Below, in pieces: positions 24,462 to 31,768 of a stretch of 64,000 bases of DNA. The position numbers were made by a program, and so were the translations under genes. The stretch's first letter is position 1, and each line of letters starts with the position of its first letter. Source of the stretch: Lachnospiraceae bacterium (lineage in GTDB: Bacteria > Bacillota > Clostridia > Lachnospirales > Lachnospiraceae); assembly GCA_015057585.1 (NCBI GenBank), contig SVEF01000003.1:124001-188000 (forward strand). The letters run 5' to 3'. The notes beneath the pieces are model-generated. The model did not search any database. It was not told the origin of the DNA and saw nothing but the letters and a program-made list of their open reading frames with translations.

Positions 24462-25502
24462 TTATCTTTCCGCATCCAGACAGACCGTAAATGTCGTTCC
24501 CCCGCCCGGCACACTCTGGACACTGATTTCTCCGCCGGTAATATCGATAACTCTCTTTACAAGAGCCAGACCAAGACCATTTCCCTGTGTTGCATGGGAT
24601 GTGTCTCCCTGATAGAATTTATCAAAAATATGTGCTCCGATTTCCGGGCTGATTCCACATCCCGTATCCTTAACCGAAACCCTTACCTTTCCATCTTCCT
24701 GTTTTAAACTGACACCAATCATTCCGCCTTCTTCCGAAAACTTAATGGCATTGGAAAACAGATTATTCCACACGAGTGATAACAGTTCGGCATCCTCGCA
24801 GACATACACGTCCTCTTCCATGTCAGTCTCAATTTCCAGATTCTTTTTCTCCCAGGCATACTCAAACAGCAAAAGGCATTCGCACAGCTGCTCCGTTAAA
24901 TTATACTTCTTTTTCTCCGGATAAATCTGCTGGTTTTCCAGACGATTCAACTTCAAAATATTCGTAATCAAATCCGACAGTTTCTTCGTCTGTTCCGTAA
25001 TGGCAGCCGCATACGTCTTTCGCTCCTCCGGTGTCAGCACATCGCTTTGCAGTATTGTTCCGTAATTTTGAATCACCGCCAGCGGAGTCTTTATCTCATG
25101 GGATACATTCGAAATAAAATCCGTACGCAGGGTTTCCACCCCTTCCAGTTCTGCCGTCATATGATTTAATTCTTTGATAATCACATCAAATTCATTTGCA
25201 GTATTCTCACCTCTGAAATACGGAATCCGTACCGAAAAATCGCCGGCAACTACTTTCTCCAGTCCCGCATGAATCCGCTGAATTGGCTTTGTTACCGTCC
25301 AATACCTTCTCACTGCATCAATCAGATAGAACAGCGTTGCAAGCAAAATCACGTTAAAAAATGTAACCGGTGCTGCTGCCCGGATTTCTTCTTCCGAAAA
25401 ATCCACGGAATTCATAAACAGCACCACATTACAGGTTACCACAAAGGCAACCAAAGCAAAGAATAACAGAAAACGCCCTAAAATACGAAATGCTAACTTC
25501 AC
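24462..25502 (-). CDS. Sensor histidine kinase
   Basis: A 346-residue two-transmembrane sensor kinase. Helices lie at about 7-30 and 46-64 around a very short extracytoplasmic loop of about 15 residues. A HAMP domain follows (about 66-120), then the phosphoacceptor H135 in FISNVSHEIKTPLAV, an N box (SLVWNNLFSNAIKFS) and G boxes (VKDTGCGI, GNGLGLALVKRV). The tiny loop suggests intramembrane sensing, as in envelope-stress kinases. Its start overlaps the response regulator stop by 4 nt (ATGA). Together they drive an operon that ends with cls. Confidence 0.93.
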   Translation of the reverse strand: MKLAFRILGRFLLFFALVAFVVTCNVVLFMNSVDFSEEEIRAAAPVTFFNVILLATLFYLIDAVRRYWTVTKPIQRIHAGLEKVVAGDFSVRIPYFRGENTANEFDVIIKELNHMTAELEGVETLRTDFISNVSHEIKTPLAVIQNYGTILQSDVLTPEERKTYAAAITEQTKKLSDLITNILKLNRLENQQIYPEKKKYNLTEQLCECLLLFEYAWEKKNLEIETDMEEDVYVCEDAELLSLVWNNLFSNAIKFSEEGGMIGVSLKQEDGKVRVSVKDTGCGISPEIGAHIFDKFYQGDTSHATQGNGLGLALVKRVIDITGGEISVQSVPGGGTTFTVCLDAER

Positions 25503-26170
25503 TTAATCACCGCCTTATATCCTAAACCATGCACTGTTACAATTTCAAAACTGTCACATTCCGAAAACTTGTCCCTGATTTTTGTCATATACACATCGAC
25601 CACACGCGGACCGGATGCCGAATCCATATCCCAAAATTCATCCATCAGCTGGGAACGGGTAAAGGTTTTCTTTGGATACGACAACAGTTTATATAATAAA
25701 TTAAACTCTCTGCTGGTCACATTAATCTCTTCCCCGTTTACATAGGCTGCGTGTTCCTCCGCATCCAGTACCAGACTTCCGATTTCAATCTTCTTGCTGC
25801 TCGCAATCTTGGAACGGCGCATTAATGCTTCCATACGGAGTATCAGTTCTTCCAAATCAATCGGCTTTACCATGTAGTCATCGATGCCGGCACGGAATCC
25901 CTTACGCTTGGATTCAAAATCATCCCTTGCCGTCACAAACAAAATCGGAATTTCCTGATTGAGTTCACGTACGGTTTTTGCAAATTCATAGCCGTCAATC
26001 CCCGGCATCATGATATCCGAAACAATCAAATCAAACATATTGCCATACATCGCATCGTACGCCTCATTGGCATTCAGTGCTCCCTCAGTTTCAAACCCGT
26101 TCTGATTTAAAAATCCGCACATAGTACGGTTTAATTCCCGGTCATCTTCTACAATTAAGACTTTAAACAT
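25499..26170 (-). CDS. OmpR-family response regulator
   Basis: A 223-residue regulator with an N-terminal receiver (phosphorylated Asp52 in IVSDIMMPGIDGYEF; VTARDDF and MVKPIDLEEL are the switch motifs) and a C-terminal winged helix (about 128-222) typical of OmpR/PhoB. It is the first gene of the five-gene operon and overlaps the kinase start by 4 nt. Target genes beyond its own operon cannot be read from the window. Confidence 0.94.
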   Translation of the reverse strand: MFKVLIVEDDRELNRTMCGFLNQNGFETEGALNANEAYDAMYGNMFDLIVSDIMMPGIDGYEFAKTVRELNQEIPILFVTARDDFESKRKGFRAGIDDYMVKPIDLEELILRMEALMRRSKIASSKKIEIGSLVLDAEEHAAYVNGEEINVTSREFNLLYKLLSYPKKTFTRSQLMDEFWDMDSASGPRVVDVYMTKIRDKFSECDSFEIVTVHGLGYKAVIK

Positions 26171-26276
26171 AATACCCCCCCTGTTTTCACATTGAAATTT
26201 CCCATTATGTATTTATAATATACCATACAAATGTTAAGATTTTGTTAAAGTAAGTAATTCACTCATTACATAAAGT

Positions 26277-26308
26277 AAGACTTAGATTTCAAAAGAAACC
26301 TAAGTCTT
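26277..26308 (-). terminator. Probable terminator after the AhpF-like gene
   Basis: AAGACTTAG pairs with CTAAGTCTT, extended inward by TTTC/GAAA. The T-run on the minus side is interrupted (ACTTTA). Confidence 0.65.
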
Positions 26309-26329
26309 CTTTGCTTTACATCCACTATT

Positions 26330-28018
26330 TCACTTCACAATACCCTCTATAAGTTCCATGATCTGCAACATATTCTTTTTTCCAAAAGAAACGTGCTCAT
26401 TGTTAATAACCATGCAGGGCACACTCATTACCTTGTATTTGTCCCTCAGACTATCAAACCGGCCAATATCATACACCTCTGTTGTAATCCTGTCACCTGC
26501 TGCCGCCATATGCTGGGCAGCAACTACCAGATCCGGACACATACTACAAGACAATGTCACCAAAATCTTAATGTCCACCGGTCTCTTTAATGCCCGGATA
26601 CGGTTTCGCATATTCTCTTCCATCGACTGCCCCGGCCCCGCAGCATTATATAAGCCTAATACAAAAGAAGTAAACTCATGACCTCCCGGCACACCATGAA
26701 AGGCAAGTCCTGTATAGCTATTATCTTTTCGGTACAGTTTTACACACGGCAGAAACGTGTCATCCTGTCCATTTTGTATTTCCATCGAAAGTTTCCCCGT
26801 CATGCTGACTAACTCTTTCACATAAGTCTGTAATTCCTCAGATACCGGGCGATTATCCAAATAAAGTCTCAACACAAGAGGATTCTCCATGCGTGTAAAA
26901 ACAGTTTCCAACTGTACTTTCATTTCCGGTGTGAACAACCCGCTGTTTCTACTATTAAAAGAACTGCTGTCTACTCCGGCATGACCCATCGGGTCATCAC
27001 TTACGACACCTTTATTTTTTTCTAAAACTTTCTTACGAATTGCCGGGGCCTGCAAACGGATTCCCGTTCTTTCCTGCACCTTTGCTACGTATTTTTCCAA
27101 TTCTGTTGCTGCCAGAGCACCATCACTGGTGGCAGTCACCACCTGCCGAAGCGGTTTCACGCAGATATCTCCTGCTGCATATAACCCTTCCACACTCGTC
27201 TTCTGAGATGTATCTGTAATGATATATCCTTCCTGGTTCCGTTCTGCAATGTCTTTTACCAAATCTGTCTCAGGTGCATATCCGGCGAATACAAAAACTC
27301 CAAAGTTTTCTCCTTCGCTGGCACGGTATTCCGTTATTTCGCCTGTAATGCGATTTTTGTATCGAATATAATTTAATCCGTTTTCTCCCGAAACCTCTTC
27401 TACCTCTGTATTCGTAACGACATCTATCTTCTCATGTTTCTTTGCCTGTTCCGCTACCGCCTGTGCACAGGAAAAATCCTCTCCGCGTACCAAGATCGTC
27501 ACGTGACTGGCGAATTTTGTTAAGAAAACACTCTCCTCTGCTGCTGCAAAGCCACCTCCCACAACAAACACCTGTTTCCCCGTAAAAAATTCACCGTCAC
27601 AAGTAGCACAATATGCCACTCCGCGACCTTTATATTCTTCCTCCCCCCGGAATCCCACCATTCTGGGCCGGGCACCTGTTGCAAGCAGAACACCAAGACA
27701 TCTGTAATCCCCACGATTGGTACGGACAATTTTAATATCCCCGTCCAATTGTAAACCCGTAGCCTCTGCCATGAGAAAATCTGCACCAAAATATTCCGCC
27801 TGCTGATACATCGTATCCGTTAATTCTTTCCCGCTACATATACCAACTCCGGGATAATTGACCACCTCATGGGTAATCGTGATTTGCCCACCAAATTGTT
27901 CCTTTTCCAGTACCAGGACTCTGTACTTTGCCCTTGTCAGATAGATGGCGGCTGAAAGGCCTGCCGGTCCGCCACCAATAATGACCACATCATAGAAATT
28001 TTTCGTATCCACCATCAT
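26330..28018 (-). CDS. AhpF-like peroxiredoxin reductase with permuted domain order
   Basis: A 562-residue flavoprotein that should pass electrons from NAD(P)H to AhpC. Residues 1-310 are a thioredoxin-reductase module: FAD loop IIGGGPAGLSAA, redox pair C137-A-T-C140 and the FAD-closing AAGDICVKPLRQ. After a linker, about 360-475 and 478-562 are two thioredoxin-fold modules like the AhpF N-terminal domain, the second with C491-S-M-C494 and a SVPCMVIN loop. Classical AhpF has the thioredoxin folds first; here they are last. It overlaps the ahpC stop by 4 nt, giving a coupled ahpC-reductase operon. Confidence 0.86.
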   Translation of the reverse strand: MMVDTKNFYDVVIIGGGPAGLSAAIYLTRAKYRVLVLEKEQFGGQITITHEVVNYPGVGICSGKELTDTMYQQAEYFGADFLMAEATGLQLDGDIKIVRTNRGDYRCLGVLLATGARPRMVGFRGEEEYKGRGVAYCATCDGEFFTGKQVFVVGGGFAAAEESVFLTKFASHVTILVRGEDFSCAQAVAEQAKKHEKIDVVTNTEVEEVSGENGLNYIRYKNRITGEITEYRASEGENFGVFVFAGYAPETDLVKDIAERNQEGYIITDTSQKTSVEGLYAAGDICVKPLRQVVTATSDGALAATELEKYVAKVQERTGIRLQAPAIRKKVLEKNKGVVSDDPMGHAGVDSSSFNSRNSGLFTPEMKVQLETVFTRMENPLVLRLYLDNRPVSEELQTYVKELVSMTGKLSMEIQNGQDDTFLPCVKLYRKDNSYTGLAFHGVPGGHEFTSFVLGLYNAAGPGQSMEENMRNRIRALKRPVDIKILVTLSCSMCPDLVVAAQHMAAAGDRITTEVYDIGRFDSLRDKYKVMSVPCMVINNEHVSFGKKNMLQIMELIEGIVK

Positions 28019-28578
28019 AACTGTCCTACCAGATCGAGGCTCGGCTTAAGGGTCTGGGAGCCCGGCTTCCAATTTGCAGGGCATACCTGATCACCATGTG
28101 AATGAACAAACTGACACGCCTGAACTCTGCGAAGTAACTCTTCCGCATTCCGCCCTACGTTGCCGGCAGTAACCTCATATCCGACAATTTTCCCTTCCGG
28201 ATTAATGATGAAAGTTCCTCTTTCTGCCAAACCGTCCGCTGCAATTAACACTTCAAAGTCTTTCGAAAGACAATGGGTTGGGTCGGCAAGCATTGGATAA
28301 TTAATTTTTTTAATACGTTCTGATGCATCATGCCATGCTTTGTGTACAAAATGTGTGTCTGTCGACACCGAATAGATTTCACACCCAATCTCACGAAATT
28401 GCTCATATTTTTCTGCCAAATCCTCTAATTCTGTCGGACATACGAAAGTAAAATCGGCCGGGTAAAAAAAGAATACGCTCCATTTGCCTAAGATGTCCTC
28501 CTTGGAAACCATCTTAAAATCATTTTCGTGGAACGCATAGGTCCTGAACTCTGCAATTTCCTTGTTAATCATTGACAT
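28015..28578 (-). CDS. ahpC: Alkyl hydroperoxide reductase AhpC (2-Cys peroxiredoxin)
   Basis: A 187-residue peroxiredoxin, the standard AhpC length, that reduces H2O2, organic peroxides and peroxynitrite. The peroxidatic Cys47 is in FTFVCPTE and the resolving Cys166 in DQVCPANWKPG. I use the ATG at 28578, which has GGAG 8 nt upstream; the open frame runs further to 28686 but into the promoter region. The next gene, overlapping by 4 nt, encodes its AhpF-like reductase. It is divergent from an MFS exporter. A weak PerR-like box lies upstream at about 28652-28666. Confidence 0.95.
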   Translation of the reverse strand: MSMINKEIAEFRTYAFHENDFKMVSKEDILGKWSVFFFYPADFTFVCPTELEDLAEKYEQFREIGCEIYSVSTDTHFVHKAWHDASERIKKINYPMLADPTHCLSKDFEVLIAADGLAERGTFIINPEGKIVGYEVTAGNVGRNAEELLRRVQACQFVHSHGDQVCPANWKPGSQTLKPSLDLVGQL

Positions 28579-28711
28579 AATACTTTCTCCTTTTCCTATA
28601 ATTTTGAGATATTCTCTTCCATCAGTTTGTCCAATATTTTCAAAAATACACATAATAATATTGTAAGAAGGAAATACTAGCTGCAAATAGAAAAATAAAA
28701 GAGGTCATCTT

Positions 28712-30121
28712 ATGAAAAACATTCCTTCTTCTCCTTATATGAAAGGCTTTCTCCCCTATGCTTTCGCCGCGTTCCTTGTTGGTATTGTAGGTGGATTGAG
28801 CACTGTTTTAGGTCCGGCTTTTGTACAAGACATGAATCTATCCTATAATAACACTACGTGGACGGCACTTTCACAGGCAATTTCTACTGCTGCCTGTGCA
28901 CCCATTTTAGGAAAGCTTGGCGATATCTTTGGAAGGCGCAAAACACTTTTATCCGGCGTTGGCGTTTTCCTGCTTGGAAATATCCTGAGCGCCCTGGCTC
29001 CCTCCCTCATTTTTATGCTTTTCTCCCGCTTTATCGTGGGAATTGGCATTGCGGCAATTGCACCTACCGTCATGTCCTACATCGTAACAGAATTTCCCCC
29101 TCAGAAAATTGCAAAAGGATTTTCCTTATATATGCTCATTTCCAGTAGTGCGGTAATCTTTGGCCCAAGTCTTGGAGGAATCATTCTGCAGTTAACAAAC
29201 TGGAGAATTCTCATGTGGATATCCAGCATTTTATGTGCACTTTTTCTAATCCTGTGCTTCCTTACCCACCCAAAAGATAACTATGCCTTACAGAAGGTAT
29301 CCGGGTTTGACAAATGCGGTGCTATTTTGGTAATTATATTCTTTAGTTTTTTGCTCTGTGTTCCATCCTTTGGACAGAACTTTGGCTGGTTCTCACCCGC
29401 GTTTATTGCAGTCCTCGTCCTGGCCCTGCTTTCCTTGGCAGGACTTCTTATAGCAGAAAGGAAAGCTTCCAATCCTATCCTTTCCGGAAAATTCATAGGA
29501 AGAAAATCCTTTCTCCTATCTGTCATTATCCTTTTTCTTACTCAGGGACTCATGCAGGCAAACATGACAAATACCATAGTGTTTGTCAACTATACACAGT
29601 CAGACAATGCCGTTATCTCAGGCTATGCAATCTCTATTATGTATTTCGGAATGTCTCTTGGCTCCATCCTACTGGGATCCTTGGCAGACCGTTATGAGCC
29701 CAAGAGAATTCTGACAGGGTCACTTTTTTTGACAGGGGTTGGTTGTGGTCTTATGCTTCTCTTTTCTACTTCCACGACAATTTTGATCCTTGCATCTTCC
29801 CTTGGTATTCTTGGATTTGGACTTGGCGCAAATGCCACAATTTTTATGAAAATTGTCTTATCCGATCTTCCCGCAGAAACTGCCGGCTCAGGAACAGGCA
29901 TCTATGGACTTTTTCGGGACCTTGCCGCCCCATTTGGCGTTGCAGTTTTTGTTCCCATGTTCACGAATGAAATAACACGCCTTGCTTCCATTTCCGGTCC
30001 CGATACATCCATCGCCTTTGCCGCGGTAAGTGCGGTTCACATGCTTGCCCTTATCGAAGTAAGCTGTGTTGCCATTGGTATTCTGGTAGTACAACTACTT
30101 CCAAACATTCGCAAAAAATAA
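28712..30121 (+). CDS. MFS drug/metabolite exporter (DHA2-like)
   Basis: A 469-residue major facilitator with about 12-14 hydrophobic helices. The A-motif GKLGDIFGRRKTLLSG follows helix 2, and a second copy (GSLADRYEPKRIL) marks the second half. The motif-C-like region IVTEFPPQKIAKGFSLY and the length fit proton-coupled drug exporters (EmrB/QacA, DHA2). Substrate unknown. Its first ATG follows a weak AAGAGG. It is divergent from ahpC and 23 bp upstream of an SDR gene, with which it is probably co-transcribed, so export and modification of a small toxic compound is a reasonable guess. Confidence 0.87.
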   Translation: MKNIPSSPYMKGFLPYAFAAFLVGIVGGLSTVLGPAFVQDMNLSYNNTTWTALSQAISTAACAPILGKLGDIFGRRKTLLSGVGVFLLGNILSALAPSLIFMLFSRFIVGIGIAAIAPTVMSYIVTEFPPQKIAKGFSLYMLISSSAVIFGPSLGGIILQLTNWRILMWISSILCALFLILCFLTHPKDNYALQKVSGFDKCGAILVIIFFSFLLCVPSFGQNFGWFSPAFIAVLVLALLSLAGLLIAERKASNPILSGKFIGRKSFLLSVIILFLTQGLMQANMTNTIVFVNYTQSDNAVISGYAISIMYFGMSLGSILLGSLADRYEPKRILTGSLFLTGVGCGLMLLFSTSTTILILASSLGILGFGLGANATIFMKIVLSDLPAETAGSGTGIYGLFRDLAAPFGVAVFVPMFTNEITRLASISGPDTSIAFAAVSAVHMLALIEVSCVAIGILVVQLLPNIRKK

Positions 30122-30144
30122 TCATTGTCCAGGAGGAATCATTT

Positions 30145-30942
30145 ATGAGACTGAAAAACAAAGTAATCTTAGTAACCGCCTCTACCAGAGGCATTGGTCT
30201 TGCCTGCATTAAGGCCTGTGCCAAAGAAGGTGCCATCTGCTATATGGCTGCGCGTAACTTGAAAACAGCAGAAACAACAGCTACGGAATTAAATCAACAG
30301 GGCTATCATGTAAGATATGTATATAACGATGCCGAGGATCCGGAAAGTTTTATTCATATGATTGATGAGGTTGTGGAAAAAGAAGGGCATATAGATGTTC
30401 TGGTAAACAACTTTGGCACTTCAAATCCCAAAAAAGATTTGGACTTTGTGCATACCGATGTATCTGATTATCTAGATATCATTACATTGAATTTAAGAAG
30501 TGTATTTATGGCAAGCCAGGCAGCCGCCAAATATATGACAGAAAGCGGTGGCGGAAGCATTATTAATATTTCCTCCATCGGAGGGCTGGTTCCCGATATT
30601 TCACAAATCGCTTATGGAACCAGCAAAGCTGCCATCAACTATCTAACCAAATTAATTGCTGTTCATGCAGCAGTTCACAACATTCGTTGCAATGCGGTCT
30701 TACCCGGCATGACCGCCACCGAAGCGGTAGAAAAAAACCTGTCCAAAGACTTTCGTGACCTTTTTCTTCATCATATTCCACTGAAAAGAATCGGTTTACC
30801 GGAAGAAATCGCTGCTGCAGTGGTATATTTCGCCAGTGACGAGTCTGCTTATACCACCGGACAAATTTTGGCAGTTTCCGGCGGTTTTGGCCTTGCAACT
30901 CCTGTTTACGGAGATTTATCAGACAAAACATACCGACGCTAA
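30145..30942 (+). CDS. Short-chain dehydrogenase/reductase
   Basis: A 265-residue classical SDR. The nucleotide loop is VTASTRGIGLACI (a variant of TGxxxGIG with Ala for Gly), VNNFGTSNP is the NNAG-equivalent motif and IINISSIGG carries the catalytic Ser. The Tyr-Lys pair is in AYGTSKAAINY. Substrate is unknown; members of this kind oxidise or reduce sugars, sterols, bile acids or fatty-acyl compounds. CAGGAGGAA precedes the start. It follows the MFS gene and ends at a strong terminator, so the two form a small operon. Confidence 0.88.
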   Translation: MRLKNKVILVTASTRGIGLACIKACAKEGAICYMAARNLKTAETTATELNQQGYHVRYVYNDAEDPESFIHMIDEVVEKEGHIDVLVNNFGTSNPKKDLDFVHTDVSDYLDIITLNLRSVFMASQAAAKYMTESGGGSIINISSIGGLVPDISQIAYGTSKAAINYLTKLIAVHAAVHNIRCNAVLPGMTATEAVEKNLSKDFRDLFLHHIPLKRIGLPEEIAAAVVYFASDESAYTTGQILAVSGGFGLATPVYGDLSDKTYRR

Positions 30943-30980
30943 AAAACCCTTGGGGAGCCAGCCGTTCCTCAAGGGTTTTT
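30942..30980. terminator. Bidirectional terminator between the SDR gene and the receiver protein gene
   Basis: AAAAACCCTTG pairs with CAAGGGTTTTT, with additional GGA/TCC pairing inside. Long A/T runs on both sides serve both convergent genes. Confidence 0.92.
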
Positions 30981-31006
30981 CACATATTTTCATCTATCCA
31001 TTCCTT

Positions 31007-31768
31007 CTATTTTCCGCTACTTTTTCTTTTTACAAAAAAGTCATCAATTGCTCTCACAATTTCCTCCGGCGGCATTGTCTTTAACAGATATCCCTCCGGC
31101 TTTAATTCCATTACCTTTAATACACTTTCCTTATCACTTTTGCTCGTTAAGAAAATGACCGGAATGTCCGAAAATTCCATCTCCGTACGCATCATTTCAA
31201 GCACCTGCTTGCCATCCACGACCGGCATTTCATAATCCAAAAGCACCAGGTCAGGACGGTTTAAGGACAGATACTTAATTGCCATGGCACCGGAATTGGC
31301 CAAAGCCACCTGATACTTGTCCTCCAGCCATCCCTTGACATTACGGAGCATCGCACCGGAATCGTCTACGACTAGAATCTTTTTCTTCAAATGACTGCCA
31401 TGTTTCTTTACAAAATCATCTACGGTCTTTACAATCTCACCAACATCAATCGGGCGTACAAATTCTTTCTGAATCAGATTTTCCGGCAAAAACTTCCTTG
31501 CATCATCAATTTCATTTCTTCTTCCGATCAAGAATATCGGTGTATCGTTTTCCAACGCCTTATCTTTAATGAAAATCAATTCCTGCTGATGCCCTGTCAT
31601 CTCTTCGTCCACAAATATCAAAAGTGAACTGATGGTATCTTTGATTTTATTCACTTCATCCGTATCTGCCGTTGTTTCCAGAATTTCATATTCCGCTTCC
31701 TTTAACTGATTTGCAATCGTAATGTTAAAATAACTTTGCGTATTGCTGATAAACAAAAGTTTATGCAT
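31007..31768 (-). CDS. Two-receiver response regulator without output domain
   Basis: A 253-residue protein with two CheY-like domains. The C-terminal receiver (about 128-250) is complete: KKILVVDDSGAML has the acidic pair, LVLLDYEMPVVDG carries Asp178, and FLTSKSD and LLKTMPPEE are the switch motifs. The N-terminal one (about 1-122) lacks the acidic pair (KLLFISNTQSY), so it is probably inactive and used for binding. The ATG at 31768 overlaps the end of the upstream hybrid kinase by 8 nt and has AGGAGGAG upstream, so the two are translationally coupled. There is no DNA-binding domain, which points to phosphorelay or protein-protein output. Confidence 0.85.
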   Translation of the reverse strand: MHKLLFISNTQSYFNITIANQLKEAEYEILETTADTDEVNKIKDTISSLLIFVDEEMTGHQQELIFIKDKALENDTPIFLIGRRNEIDDARKFLPENLIQKEFVRPIDVGEIVKTVDDFVKKHGSHLKKKILVVDDSGAMLRNVKGWLEDKYQVALANSGAMAIKYLSLNRPDLVLLDYEMPVVDGKQVLEMMRTEMEFSDIPVIFLTSKSDKESVLKVMELKPEGYLLKTMPPEEIVRAIDDFFVKRKSSGK

